Shown here: positions 1 to 7,682 of the stretch, piece by piece
How the letters are laid out: every line of letters begins with the position of its first letter
Numbering within the stretch: the stretch's first letter is position 1
Assembly (NCBI RefSeq): GCF_014836755.1
Contig: NZ_JACSQF010000001.1
Coordinates: 439,994-478,082, forward strand
From: Oerskovia merdavium
GTDB taxonomy: Bacteria; Actinomycetota; Actinomycetes; Actinomycetales; Cellulomonadaceae
Direction: 5' to 3'
DNA length: 38,089 bases
Position numbers and translations under genes: made by a program
Notes under the pieces: model-generated
The model's input: only the letters and a program-made list of their open reading frames with translations
What the model was told of the DNA's origin: nothing
Databases searched by the model: none

Positions 1-46
1 CGGCTCGCGCCGTGGGCCACACCCCTCGCTCGTCCGACCTCGGCAT
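1..46 (-). CDS. possible 5' end of a leftward gene (ksgA/rsmA expected here)
   Basis: An ATG at 46-44 on the minus strand opens a frame that reads MPRSDERGVWPTARA and leaves the window without a stop. It lies 27 bases downstream of the rpf stop codon, on the same strand. In many actinobacteria the order is metG, tatD, rpf, ksgA, so a 16S rRNA dimethyltransferase would be expected here. The 15 visible residues hold no recognisable motif, and no clear Shine-Dalgarno sequence precedes the ATG. The assignment rests on gene order only, and the real start may lie beyond the edge. Confidence 0.25.
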   Translation of the reverse strand, partial: MPRSDERGVWPTARA

Positions 47-73
47 ATCGCCGCGATCAGGAACCAGGTCCGC

Positions 74-1420
74 TCAGAGCAGACCGAGCTTCCGGGCGCA
101 GGCCGGCCACTGTCCCCAGCCCGAACGGGCCTGGAGGGCCTGCGCACGCTGGGTCTGCTCGGCGGCCGACGCGTCGGACGGGAGGCCGGAGCCACCCATC
201 GCACGCCAGGTGCTGGCCGAGAACTGGTAGAGGCCGTAGTAGCCGTTGCCCGTGTTCGTCGCGGGGTTGCCGCCCGACTCGCACTTGGCCAGCGCGGCCC
301 AGACGTCGCCACCGACCGAGCTCGCCGCGGGAGCGGGCGCCGCTGCCGGCGCGCTCGCCTTGGGTGCAGCAGCAGCGGCCTGGGGAGCCGCCGCGGCCTT
401 GGGTGCAGCCTTGGGCCGCTCCTTGGTGCCCTGCACCACGATCTTGGCGACCGGCTCGGACGTGACGCCGTCCGAGACGACCTCGCGGGACTCCTCTACA
501 CCGTCGACCGTGGTCACGTTCTCGACCTTGGTCGAGGCGCCCTCGACGCCCTCCTGCTTGACGACCGGGGCGAGGTCCGCGAAACGGTTCGCGTCCTGCT
601 CGGTGACCGTCTCGAACGGGATGGGCGTGACGGTCGGGGTCTCGGTCACGGCGACGCGCTGGACGACGAGCGAGACCGCGGGCTGGGTCGTCGTCTCGTC
701 GGCCGAGCTCGCCTCTGCCGTGGTCCCGTCGGTCGTGGGCTCGACCGTGCGAGCGACCGACACGCGGTCGAGCTCGCCCAGGACCACGCCCTGCTGGTCG
801 AGGATCGCGTTGACGCCGATGCTGCCGTCGGGCGCCGTCTTGGTCTGGCCGTCGGCCACGACGTGGACGGGTCCGTCGGCGTCGAGGCGCAGGGAGAGCG
901 CGGCACGGCCGTCGGCTCCCGAGCGCGAGGCCACGAGGCGCACGTCGCTGCCTCGGGCCGCGAGGGTGTCGAGCGCCTCGTCGGCGTCGAGCGCGGTGAG
1001 CCACACGTCGCTCTGGGCGCCGTCGGTCTGGACGGTCACCTGGCGCCCGTAGCGCACGACGACGTCGGCACCGTTCTTCAGGGGCGCGTCGGCCCCGGGG
1101 GCGATCAGGTCGCGGTCGGTCACGCGCACGTCCTGCTCGTCGAGGAAACCCTCGACCGAGCCCGCGAACGTCGAGACCGTGGTGATGTTGCCGTCGACGT
1201 CGAGCTGGACGGTCTTCTTGGCGCTGCCGTAGGCGACTGCTCCGGTCGCGACGAGCGCGATGGCCGTCGCACCGGCGATCAGGGGCCAGCGGCGGCGCTT
1301 GGTGGCTGTGGGGGCGGAGGCCTGTGCCTCGACGCCGTCGAGAGAAGGAGAGGTCTGGGGGGTGTTGGCTGCGCTGTCGGCGCTGGCCGCGTGAGCGGTC
1401 CGGTCAATGGGGTTGTTCAC
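74..1420 (-). CDS. rpfB: RpfB-type resuscitation-promoting factor (DUF348, G5, Rpf domain)
   Basis: This is a predicted membrane-anchored, extracellular peptidoglycan hydrolase of 448 residues, of the kind that wakes dormant cells and helps daughter cells separate. A short basic cytoplasmic start is followed by one membrane segment (about residues 45-65). Next come DUF348 repeats beginning at KKTVQLDVDG, a G5 domain (about 245-325), an Ala/Pro-rich spacer, and a C-terminal Rpf transglycosylase-like domain from about 375. The Rpf core is visible: AKCESGGN with the catalytic Glu near residue 381, then TGNGYYGLYQFSASTW. The GTG at 1420 is chosen because it starts the basic N-terminus; upstream in-frame sequence looks non-coding. 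The only ribosome-binding-like GGGAGG is about 18 bases away, so the start is somewhat uncertain. A promoter 255 bases upstream suggests a long leader. Confidence 0.93.
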   Translation of the reverse strand: MNNPIDRTAHAASADSAANTPQTSPSLDGVEAQASAPTATKRRRWPLIAGATAIALVATGAVAYGSAKKTVQLDVDGNITTVSTFAGSVEGFLDEQDVRVTDRDLIAPGADAPLKNGADVVVRYGRQVTVQTDGAQSDVWLTALDADEALDTLAARGSDVRLVASRSGADGRAALSLRLDADGPVHVVADGQTKTAPDGSIGVNAILDQQGVVLGELDRVSVARTVEPTTDGTTAEASSADETTTQPAVSLVVQRVAVTETPTVTPIPFETVTEQDANRFADLAPVVKQEGVEGASTKVENVTTVDGVEESREVVSDGVTSEPVAKIVVQGTKERPKAAPKAAAAPQAAAAAPKASAPAAAPAPAASSVGGDVWAALAKCESGGNPATNTGNGYYGLYQFSASTWRAMGGSGLPSDASAAEQTQRAQALQARSGWGQWPACARKLGLL

Positions 1421-1668
1421 TCGAGTCCAGTCGTCGAGCCTCCCGGGCACGGGCTTCGGGCGACGCAGCGCGCCACCGACGGACCCTGCGCTCCGAGGAG
1501 CATCGGGACGGGCGTCCGAGGACGTCCTACCGCTGGTTCCGAACGACCGATCCGGCTGTCGTCTACCACCGACGGACCAGTTCTCCGGCCGACAGCAGGA
1601 CGCGCACCCTCCGTCCGTCTCGCCCCCGGTGATGAGCGGGTGGCGGCAGGGCGGGCTGCAGTGCGCGA
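1421..1668 (-). other. long 5' leader of rpfB; no gene in 1421-1811
   Basis: The predicted start of transcription near 1668 gives the rpfB mRNA an untranslated leader of about 248 bases. I see several possible stems, for example GCTGTCG pairing with CGACAGC, and a 13-base direct repeat GGTCCGTCGGTGG (minus strand; plus positions 1566-1578 and 1473-1485). Actinobacterial rpf genes are known targets of the c-di-AMP (ydaO/yuaA) riboswitch, but I could not align its conserved core here. The rest of 1421-1811 holds the promoter and the end of the preceding transcript, and I see no coding frame in it. Confidence 0.4.
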
Positions 1669-1674
1669 CAGTTG

Positions 1675-1703
1675 ACCGTAACCGATCCGTTATCGAGTGC
1701 CAA
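1675..1703 (-). promoter_or_regulatory. rpfB promoter
   Basis: On the minus strand there is a -35 TTGGCA (1698-1703), a spacer of exactly 17 bases, and a -10 TACGGT (1675-1680). Both hexamers fit the actinobacterial housekeeping sigma pattern. It reads toward rpfB and would start transcription near 1668. Confidence 0.6.
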
Positions 1704-1789
1704 CCCCGTCCGGGCGCGACGCCACCGTCCTGTCCGGTTTTCTCCACCTATGTCGGGGCGTTGAGGGCCCCTGTCGAGAGAACCCTCAC

Positions 1790-1808
1790 AGGGCCTCCGC
1801 ACGGCCCT
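1790..1808 (-). terminator. weak hairpin after the 392-residue transglycosylase gene
   Basis: AGGGCC (1790-1795) and GGCCCT (1803-1808) form a 6-bp stem with a 7-base loop, starting 4 bases past the stop codon. It is followed downstream on the minus strand by more GC-rich dyads. There is no U-tract, which is common in this phylum. Confidence 0.35.
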
Positions 1809-1811
1809 CGC

Positions 1812-2990
1812 TCAGTACCAGCCCTTGGCCTGCGAGTGGCTCCACGCGCCGCACGGTGTGCCGTAGCGGCCCTCGATGTACCCCAGACCCCACGTGATCT
1901 GGGTCGCCGGGTTGGTCCGCCAGTCGGCTCCCGCACTGGCCATCTTGGAGCCCGGGAGCGCCTGCGGGATCCCGTACGCACCGCTCGACGTGTTCTCCGC
2001 GGTCGCGTTCCACCGGCTCTCCTTCATCCAGAGCAGGTCGAGGCACGCGAACTGGTCGTCGCCCCAGCCGCGCTGGGCCGCGAGGGACTTGGCGATCGCC
2101 TTGGACGACCCCGGGTCGACCTTGATGGTCGACGGGTCGAGCGAACCGACCACGACGACCTCGGTACGGGGCTCGCGCGTGACCGAACGGTCGACCACGG
2201 TCCGCGAGATCTCGGTGCCGCCGACCGTCTGGATGGCGTACGTCGTCACGGCCTCGCCGACCTTGCCCGACGTGCGGACCTTGCGCTGCCCCTGCGGGAG
2301 GTAGGGGTCCTTGACCTCCTCTGTCGCGAACGGGAGGGTCTCCGTGACCGTCGCCGCGCCGCTCGCCGCGCGGGTGACGAGGACGAGCATCCCGTCGACC
2401 GCGGCGGCACCGAGCGGGACCGACGCCGCGTCACCCACCGACAGCGTGATCCCCGCGTGCTCCAGGACCCCCTCGACCGACGCCTCGGAGGTCGTGGCGG
2501 TCACGACCGCCCCGTCCACGGCGACGTGGACGGTCTTGAGGGTCGAGACCCGGATCTGCTCGCGGCCGAGCGACTGCGACCTGGACGCCGAGGTCATGGC
2601 CCCCTCGGCGCGCGGCCCCAGGGCAGTGAGCAGCTCCCCGACGGTGCGGGCCGTCGTGACGAACGTCTGCGACTTCCCGTCGAGCTCGAGCGAGATCTCC
2701 TGGCTGGTCCGGACGACGATGGTGCTCCCGTCGGTCGCGGGCTCGTCCGCGGCGGGCTCCACGAGGTCGGTGTCCTTGATCGCGACGTCCTGGAAGGCGA
2801 GCAGTTCCCCGACGGTCGAGCCGTACGCGCTGACCGTCCTGACCTCGCCGTCCAGGTCGAGAGTCACGGACTTGTGGGCCACCGCGAAGACTCCGGTCGC
2901 CCCGACCACGGTCGCCAGGATCGCGGCCTGCGCTGCGAGGCGCCACCTACCCGTCAGGGAGCTCCTGCGCACCCCGTCGCCACCGACCAC
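1812..2990 (-). CDS. DUF348/G5 protein with lytic-transglycosylase-like C-terminus
   Basis: This 392-residue relative of the neighbouring Rpf has the same front half but a different catalytic end. A membrane segment (about residues 16-38) is followed by DUF348 repeats (SVTLDLDGEVRTVSAYGST and two more) and a G5 domain (about 225-300). The C-terminal 90 residues lack the Rpf signature. They read WMKESRWNATAENTSSGAYGIPQ, the SLT-like motif set, with the probable catalytic Glu near residue 324. Two cysteines (FACLDL and GTPCGAW) could form a disulphide outside the cell. The GTG at 2990 is preceded by GGAAGG four bases away; a more upstream ATG at 3038 has no ribosome binding site. It likely cleaves cell-wall glycan. 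A promoter of its own is possible (-10 TACGGT at 3052-3057). Confidence 0.88.
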   Translation of the reverse strand: MVGGDGVRRSSLTGRWRLAAQAAILATVVGATGVFAVAHKSVTLDLDGEVRTVSAYGSTVGELLAFQDVAIKDTDLVEPAADEPATDGSTIVVRTSQEISLELDGKSQTFVTTARTVGELLTALGPRAEGAMTSASRSQSLGREQIRVSTLKTVHVAVDGAVVTATTSEASVEGVLEHAGITLSVGDAASVPLGAAAVDGMLVLVTRAASGAATVTETLPFATEEVKDPYLPQGQRKVRTSGKVGEAVTTYAIQTVGGTEISRTVVDRSVTREPRTEVVVVGSLDPSTIKVDPGSSKAIAKSLAAQRGWGDDQFACLDLLWMKESRWNATAENTSSGAYGIPQALPGSKMASAGADWRTNPATQITWGLGYIEGRYGTPCGAWSHSQAKGWY

Positions 2991-3051
2991 GTGACCTTCC
3001 GTTCCTGTCTCGACCTGCGTACGCGACGCTCCGGGCATCACGGACAAGCAG

Positions 3052-3057
3052 ACCGTA
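3052..3057 (-). promoter_or_regulatory. possible -10 element of the transglycosylase gene
   Basis: TACGGT on the minus strand, identical to the -10 of the downstream rpfB promoter and about 60 bases before the GTG start. I see no convincing -35, so this gene may also simply be read through from metG-tatD. Confidence 0.3.
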
Positions 3058-3125
3058 GTGGAAACGTGACCTCCGGGGAAAGCCCGTCCGGCGCGCCGCC
3101 CGGGACTCACCGGTCGGGCGAGGAC

Positions 3126-4055
3126 TCACCAGGGGCCGTAGACCTGCTCGGCCGTGCCGCTCAGCCGGGCGCAGACCTCCTCGAGCGAGGTCCCCGTCAC
3201 CTCGGCCACCTTCCGCACGGTGTGGGGCAGGAGGTACGGCGCGTTGGGCCGTCCGCGGTAGGGGTGCGGCGTGAGATAGGGCGCGTCCGTCTCGACCAGG
3301 ACCTGTCCCAGCGGCACGGCCGCGAGGGCCGCGCGCAGCTCGTCGTTGGCGCCGAACGTCACCGGCCCGGCGAACGACAGGTACCAACCCTGCGCGGCAC
3401 ACAGCCTCGCCATCTCGGCGTCGCCCGAGAAGCAGTGGAACACGGTCCGCTCGGGGGCGCCGTCGGCGAGGAGGACCTCGATGACCTCGGCGTGCGCGTC
3501 ACGGTCGTGGATCTGGAGCGGTAGGCCGAGCTCCTTGGCGAGCGCGACGTGCGCGCGGAACGACTCCCGCTGGACGGCCGCGCCCTGCGGGCCGGTGCGG
3601 AAGAGGTCCATGCCGGTCTCGCCGATCGCCCGGATGCGGTCGTTGCCGCGTGCGATCGCGGCGATCTCCGCGATGGCGTCGTCGAGCCCGACGGCGTGGC
3701 GAGGCTCGGGGGTCGGGGTCAGCCCGTCGGGGCCCACCTCGGTCACGCCCGCGTGCAGGGTCGCCTCGTTGGGGTGGATCGCGATCGCGCCGACGAGCGC
3801 CCGGTGCTCGCGCACCAGGGCGTCCGTCAGGCGGGCCGAGGGCAGGTCGCAGCCGACCTGGACCATGCGGTCCACGCCGACCCGGGCCGCGTCCTCGACG
3901 TGCTGCGCGACCGTCGGTACGGGGACGGGGTGCCCCTCCTCGTCGACGTCGGGCAGGACACCCGCGATCGACTCGAGGTGGGTGTGGTCGTCGACCACGG
4001 GCAGCGGCAGCGCCTCGGGGGCGGGCGGCCACCCGCGCTCACGCTTGCGGGCCAC
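3126..4055 (-). CDS. tatD: TatD-family metal-dependent hydrolase (DNase)
   Basis: A 309-residue TIM-barrel hydrolase of the TatD family, cytosolic, using two metal ions to hydrolyse DNA or other phosphoesters. The metal-ligand motifs appear in order: DHTH (residues 23-26), the GETGMD motif, the IHDRDAH motif, FHCFSG, and the C-terminal ETDAPYLTP, which also carries the family's usual PYRGRPNAP. The GTG start lies 2 bases after the metG stop codon, so translation is probably coupled. The metG-tatD pairing is very common in bacteria. An insertion (PDGLTPTPEPRHAVGLD) around residue 110 lengthens the region before the GETGMD motif compared with E. coli TatD. That insertion is typical of actinobacterial members as far as I know. 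Confidence 0.93.
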   Translation of the reverse strand: MARKRERGWPPAPEALPLPVVDDHTHLESIAGVLPDVDEEGHPVPVPTVAQHVEDAARVGVDRMVQVGCDLPSARLTDALVREHRALVGAIAIHPNEATLHAGVTEVGPDGLTPTPEPRHAVGLDDAIAEIAAIARGNDRIRAIGETGMDLFRTGPQGAAVQRESFRAHVALAKELGLPLQIHDRDAHAEVIEVLLADGAPERTVFHCFSGDAEMARLCAAQGWYLSFAGPVTFGANDELRAALAAVPLGQVLVETDAPYLTPHPYRGRPNAPYLLPHTVRKVAEVTGTSLEEVCARLSGTAEQVYGPW

Positions 4056-4057
4056 CG

Positions 4058-5704
4058 TCAGGCGCCCTCGACGACCGGGTCCTCGAGCCGCGGGAACAGC
4101 GACGCACCCTTGGTGACCGTGGTCCCTGCGGGAAGCGCGCCGAAGCGAGCGGCACCGTCGACCGGCTGGACCGCGAGCGCACCCAGCGGCGCCTCGGCGC
4201 CGAGGGACTCCCAGAGCGCCTGGGCGGCCTTCGGGGTGATCGGGTGCAGCAGGACGGCGAGCGAGCGCAGGGCCTCGGCGGCCGTGACGAGGATCGTGGC
4301 GAGGCGGCCCTCCTGGACCGAGACGGCGTCGGACCCCGTGCCGTCACGTTCCTCGTCGAGCTTGGCGACCTTCCACGGCTCCTGCTCCGTGAGGTACAGG
4401 TTCGTGGCGTCGACCAGCGTCCACACCGCGTTGATCGCCTCGTGGATCGCGAGCGCGTCGATCGCCTTCTCGGCTGCCTGGACCGCCTGCGCAGCGACCT
4501 GCTCGAGCGCCTGCTCGGCCGGCCCGGCCGGGCCTGCCTGCGGGAGAACGCCCCCGTAGTACTTGCCGACCATGGCCGCGACGCGCGAGGCCAGGTTGCC
4601 GAACCCGTTCGCGAGCTCGGCGTTGTAGCGCGCCGAGAGGTCCTCCCACGAGAACGAACCGTCCTGGCCGAACGCGATGGCTCGCATGAAGTAGTAGCGG
4701 AACGCGTCGGAACCGAAGTGGTCGATGATCTGGCTCGGCGCGATGCCCGTGAGCTTCGACTTGCTCATCTTCTCGCCGCCGACCAGGAGCCAGCCGTGCG
4801 CGAACACGGTCTTGGGCAGGGGCAGGCCCGCGGCCATGAGCATCGCGGGCCAGATCACCGCGTGGAAGCGCAGGATGTCCTTGCCGACCAGGTGCACGCT
4901 CGCAGGCCACGTGGCCGCGAACTTGGCCTGCTGCTCGGGGTCGTCGCTGTCCAGCCCGACGGCGGTCGCGTAGTTGAGCAGCGCGTCGAACCACACGTAG
5001 AGCACGTGCGTGGTGTCCCACGGGATGGGGATGCCCCAGTCGAACGTGTTGCGCGAGATCGAGAGGTCCTGCAGACCACCCTTGACGAACGCGAGCACCT
5101 CGTTGCGTGCGCTGGCGGGCTGGACGAACTCGGGGTGCGCCTCGTAGAGCGCGAGCAGACGGTCCTGGTACGCGCTCATCTTGAAGAAGTAGTTCTGCTC
5201 GGAGAGCATCTCCACGGGCTTGCTGTGGATGGGGCAGAGCTTCTGGCCCTCGAACTCGCCCGTGCCGTCGATCAGGTCGCCCGGGAGCTTGTACTCCTCG
5301 CACCCCACGCAGTACGGGCCCTCGTACGAGCCCGCGTAGATCTCACCCTCGTTGTACAGGTCCTGGATGAAGGCCTGTACGCGCTCGGTGTGGCGGGGCT
5401 GCGTGGTGCGGATGAAGTCGTCGTTGAGCGCGTCGAGCGTGTGCAGCACGGGCTTCCACGAGCTCTCGACCAGGCGGTCCGCCCACTCCTGGGGGGTCAC
5501 GCCGTTGGCCTCTGCCGTGCGCATGACCTTCTGCCCGTGCTCGTCCGTCCCCGTCAGGAACCACACCGGCTCCTGGCGCTGGCGGTGCCAGCGGGTGACG
5601 ACGTCGGCCGCGACCGTCGTGTACGCGTGCCCGATGTGCGGGGCGTCGTTCACGTAGTAGATCGGGGTGGTGAGGTAGAAGGTCTCCGGGGCTGCGTCAG
5701 GCAT
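4058..5704 (-). CDS. metG: methionyl-tRNA synthetase
   Basis: Class Ia methionyl-tRNA synthetase, which charges initiator and elongator tRNA-Met. The nucleotide-binding HIGH motif sits at residues 23-26 (DAPHIGHAYTT) and KMSKS near 312-316 (GGEKMSKSKLTG). A single zinc-knuckle-like set is seen (CVGC and later CPIH). At 548 residues it lacks the C-terminal tRNA-binding EMAP-like domain found in E. coli, as in mycobacterial enzymes. I chose the ATG at 5704 over the in-frame ATG at 5713. A TACCAT hexamer (5712-5717) ends 7 bases before 5704 and overlaps the other ATG, which fits a leaderless mRNA starting at the 5704 ATG. It heads the metG-tatD-transglycosylase-rpf cluster. Confidence 0.95.
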   Translation of the reverse strand: MPDAAPETFYLTTPIYYVNDAPHIGHAYTTVAADVVTRWHRQRQEPVWFLTGTDEHGQKVMRTAEANGVTPQEWADRLVESSWKPVLHTLDALNDDFIRTTQPRHTERVQAFIQDLYNEGEIYAGSYEGPYCVGCEEYKLPGDLIDGTGEFEGQKLCPIHSKPVEMLSEQNYFFKMSAYQDRLLALYEAHPEFVQPASARNEVLAFVKGGLQDLSISRNTFDWGIPIPWDTTHVLYVWFDALLNYATAVGLDSDDPEQQAKFAATWPASVHLVGKDILRFHAVIWPAMLMAAGLPLPKTVFAHGWLLVGGEKMSKSKLTGIAPSQIIDHFGSDAFRYYFMRAIAFGQDGSFSWEDLSARYNAELANGFGNLASRVAAMVGKYYGGVLPQAGPAGPAEQALEQVAAQAVQAAEKAIDALAIHEAINAVWTLVDATNLYLTEQEPWKVAKLDEERDGTGSDAVSVQEGRLATILVTAAEALRSLAVLLHPITPKAAQALWESLGAEAPLGALAVQPVDGAARFGALPAGTTVTKGASLFPRLEDPVVEGA

Positions 5705-5711
5705 GGTCCTC

Positions 5712-5717
5712 ATGGTA
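5712..5717 (-). promoter_or_regulatory. metG -10 element, leaderless start
   Basis: TACCAT on the minus strand followed by 7 bases (GAGGACC) and the metG ATG. This spacing places the transcription start at or one base from the A of the ATG. The -35 region is not recognisable. Confidence 0.5.
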
Positions 5718-5836
5718 GTTGTCCGGACCCGGCCGGTGCGCCGCGATGTCAGGTTTCGCCGACGACGACCACACCGCCCAGCGAGGGTGACCGGAACCGT
5801 CGACCAGAGTCACCGTCGCGACCGACGACGACGACC

Positions 5837-7084
5837 TCAGCCCGTCGAGAGCTCGACCCGCAGGAGGTGGTCGTCCCCCTGCGCGGGACTCCCCCGCCCG
5901 TCCGTCTCGTTCGTCAGGACGAGCAACGACACCCCGCCCCCACCCGTCGCCCCGTCCCCGGCACCGCTCCCAGGGTCTACGACGACCGCCCGCAGGCGCC
6001 CCCACTCACCCGTGAGCAACGCCTGCGGTGCGCCGAACGCGGCGGGCGACGCTCCGCCGTCGGGCGCCGGGCTCGCCTCACCCTCCAGGGCCGCCGCGCC
6101 GCCCGCGAACGGGACGCGCCACAGGCGCTCGCCCCGCAGCCCCGCGACGTACACGCCGTCCGACCCGACCGCGAGGCCGCTGGGGCTCGCGTCCGACGTG
6201 GGCCACGTCGCGACCGGGTCGACGAACGCCGTGCCGTCCGGGGCGGCCGCCTCCCCGAGCGTCCCCTCGCGGTCCGGCCAGCCGTAGTTGCCGCCCGGGA
6301 CGATCACGTTGAGCTCGTCGAGCGTGTTCTGCCCGAACTCGGACGCGAACATCCGCCCCGAGGCGTCCCAGCCCAGGCCCTGGACATTGCGGTGGCCCAG
6401 GCTCCACACGCGCGAGCCGTCGGGGTTGCCCGGCGCGGCCTCGCCGTCGAGCCCGACCCGCAGGATCTTGCCCGCGAGCGAGCCCGGGTCCTGCGCGGCG
6501 CCCGACTCGGTCGCGTCCCCCGTCGAGACGTAGAGGAAGCCGTCGGGACCGAACGCGACCTGCCCGCCGTTGTGGTTGCTCGCCTTCGGGATGCCGTCGA
6601 GCACGGTCGTGAGCGCTCCCAGGCGCGCCTCGTCCAGGTCGAGGCGCCCCCGCAGCACCTCGTTGCCGTCCTCGCCCGTCCGGTAGACCACGACGGTCCC
6701 GTCCTCGGAGAACGTCGGCGCGACCGCGATACCCAGCAAGCCCCCTTCGCCGCCGTGGTCGGTCCCCGACGCGAGCTCGGCGGCCCCTTCGCCCGTCACG
6801 GCCGTGACGGAGCCCGCGTCCGGGTCCAGGACGCTGACCGTGCCCTCGTCGCGCGAGGTGCTCAGCAGACGGCCGTCGGGGAGCGCCGCGAGGCCCCACG
6901 GCGAGGGCAGGTCGTCGATCAGGGACGTCGCGCTCGCCCGGACCGTCGGGACGCCCGGGGCCGGCTCGACGACCTGGCCGTCGAGCCCGGGGCTCGGGGC
7001 GGGGTCGGGCCCGCCCGAGCAGGCCCCCGCGAGCAGCACCGTGAGCGCGACGAGGGCACCGGGCAGGACGTGCGCTGCTCTCAT
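5837..7084 (-). CDS. PQQ-dependent sugar dehydrogenase-like lipoprotein (glucose/sorbosone dehydrogenase family)
   Basis: A 415-residue secreted lipoprotein. The N-terminus has a signal peptide ending LLAGAC, with Cys22 as the predicted lipid-bearing residue, then a Gly/Pro linker. The body is the six-bladed propeller typical of soluble glucose/sorbosone dehydrogenases. Visible family motifs are LPSPWGLAALPDGRLLSTSRDEG, GGEGGLLGIAVAP, NHNGGQVAFGPDGFLYVSTGD, GHRNVQGLGWD and NYGWPDREG. Such proteins oxidise aldose sugars with pyrroloquinoline quinone, though many actinobacterial members have unknown substrates and no PQQ synthesis genes are seen nearby. The ATG at 7084 has AGAGAGG six bases upstream, so the start is well supported. 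The gene is divergent from the holin-like gene. Confidence 0.9.
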   Translation of the reverse strand: MRAAHVLPGALVALTVLLAGACSGGPDPAPSPGLDGQVVEPAPGVPTVRASATSLIDDLPSPWGLAALPDGRLLSTSRDEGTVSVLDPDAGSVTAVTGEGAAELASGTDHGGEGGLLGIAVAPTFSEDGTVVVYRTGEDGNEVLRGRLDLDEARLGALTTVLDGIPKASNHNGGQVAFGPDGFLYVSTGDATESGAAQDPGSLAGKILRVGLDGEAAPGNPDGSRVWSLGHRNVQGLGWDASGRMFASEFGQNTLDELNVIVPGGNYGWPDREGTLGEAAAPDGTAFVDPVATWPTSDASPSGLAVGSDGVYVAGLRGERLWRVPFAGGAAALEGEASPAPDGGASPAAFGAPQALLTGEWGRLRAVVVDPGSGAGDGATGGGGVSLLVLTNETDGRGSPAQGDDHLLRVELSTG

Positions 7085-7163
7085 GGCGACCTCTCTGCGT
7101 GGCGGCGGTGCCCCGCGACGCGTGCGCACGAACCCGCGCGCTGTCACACTCGAAGGAGCACTC

Positions 7164-7199
7164 ATGTTCCAGGGATCCGAGCGAAGGTGCCGATCATGA
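7164..7199 (+). CDS. 11-codon leader ORF overlapping the next start codon
   Basis: ATG at 7164 is preceded by GAAGGAG with ideal spacing (7152-7158), the best ribosome binding site in this stretch. It encodes MFQGSERRCRS and stops with a TGA at 7197-7199 that overlaps the ATG of the holin-like gene at 7196-7198 (ATGA). The overlap suggests that ribosomes terminating on the short ORF reinitiate on the membrane-protein gene. No homologue can be judged from 11 residues. It could be a translational-coupling leader, or this ATG and its ribosome binding site could be chance. Confidence 0.45.
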   Translation: MFQGSERRCRS

Positions 7200-7633
7200 A
7201 CCCGAAAGTGCTCAGCTTCATCGTCGCAGCGATCGCCTACGGCGTCACGCTGGTCGTCGCGAACCTCGTGCTCGAGGGCATGCACATCGGCTGGCTGTGG
7301 GGGCTCGTCGCGGTGGCCCTGTTCACGGTCACGATCACGCTCCTGCGACCTGTGGTCTCGAGGTTCCTGGGCAAGCACGTCCACGGCTGGACGTGGGTCC
7401 TGGGACTCGTGACGGTCCTGGGGTCCCTCGTCGTGACGACGCTGCTCTCGCCGTCGAGCGGGTTCGACATCGACGGGTTCTGGACCTGGGTGTGGGCGAC
7501 GCTCATCGTGTGGGTCGGCACGATCGTCTACGACCTGGTCGACGAGAAGGCCGTCGCGACCGCCGCGTCGCACGTCGACCGGTACCAGCAGCGCCCGGGG
7601 GCCACGCCCCCGACCCCGGCCGCGCCGGCCTGA
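7196..7633 (+). CDS. holin-like (phage holin 4_2 type) small membrane protein
   Basis: A 145-residue integral membrane protein with four hydrophobic segments (about residues 5-28, 33-52, 65-83 and 93-112) and a short hydrophilic tail rich in Pro and Ala. The pattern and length match the actinobacterial phage holin family membrane proteins, which despite the name are chromosomal and of unknown function. GAAGG lies 8 bases before the ATG, and an 11-codon ORF with a stronger site overlaps the start by the ATGA arrangement. It converges on the alpha-galactosidase gene with only 49 bases between stops. There is no phage gene nearby, so a lysis role is not implied. Confidence 0.75.
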   Translation: MNPKVLSFIVAAIAYGVTLVVANLVLEGMHIGWLWGLVAVALFTVTITLLRPVVSRFLGKHVHGWTWVLGLVTVLGSLVVTTLLSPSSGFDIDGFWTWVWATLIVWVGTIVYDLVDEKAVATAASHVDRYQQRPGATPPTPAAPA

Positions 7634-7682
7634 GCCGTCGCGGCCCGAGCAGAGGTAACCGTCCGCGGCGCGCACGCGTCGA

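Noticed and set aside
1421-1668. Clear c-di-AMP riboswitch upstream of rpfB
   Set aside because: Expected from known rpf regulation, but the conserved core sequence blocks could not be matched by eye. Kept only as a question about a structured leader.
1407-3524. 705-codon rightward frame over the rpf genes
   Set aside because: It is antisense to two recognised genes with well-placed motifs, and its translation has no recognisable domain.
3650-7633. Very long rightward open frame over metG and its neighbours
   Set aside because: It is antisense to clearly recognised genes (tatD, metG, PQQ dehydrogenase), has an Arg-rich composition and exists only because GC-rich codons make few stops. Only its last 438 bases (7196-7633) are a real gene.
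7196-7633. Prophage remnant suggested by the holin-like gene
   Set aside because: No other phage gene, attachment site or tRNA-linked integration is seen around it. Holin-like proteins of this type are ordinary chromosomal genes in actinobacteria.
7636-7670. Terminator between the convergent holin-like and alpha-galactosidase genes
   Set aside because: The only stem is 8 bases with one G-U type mismatch and a 19-base loop, too weak to list.
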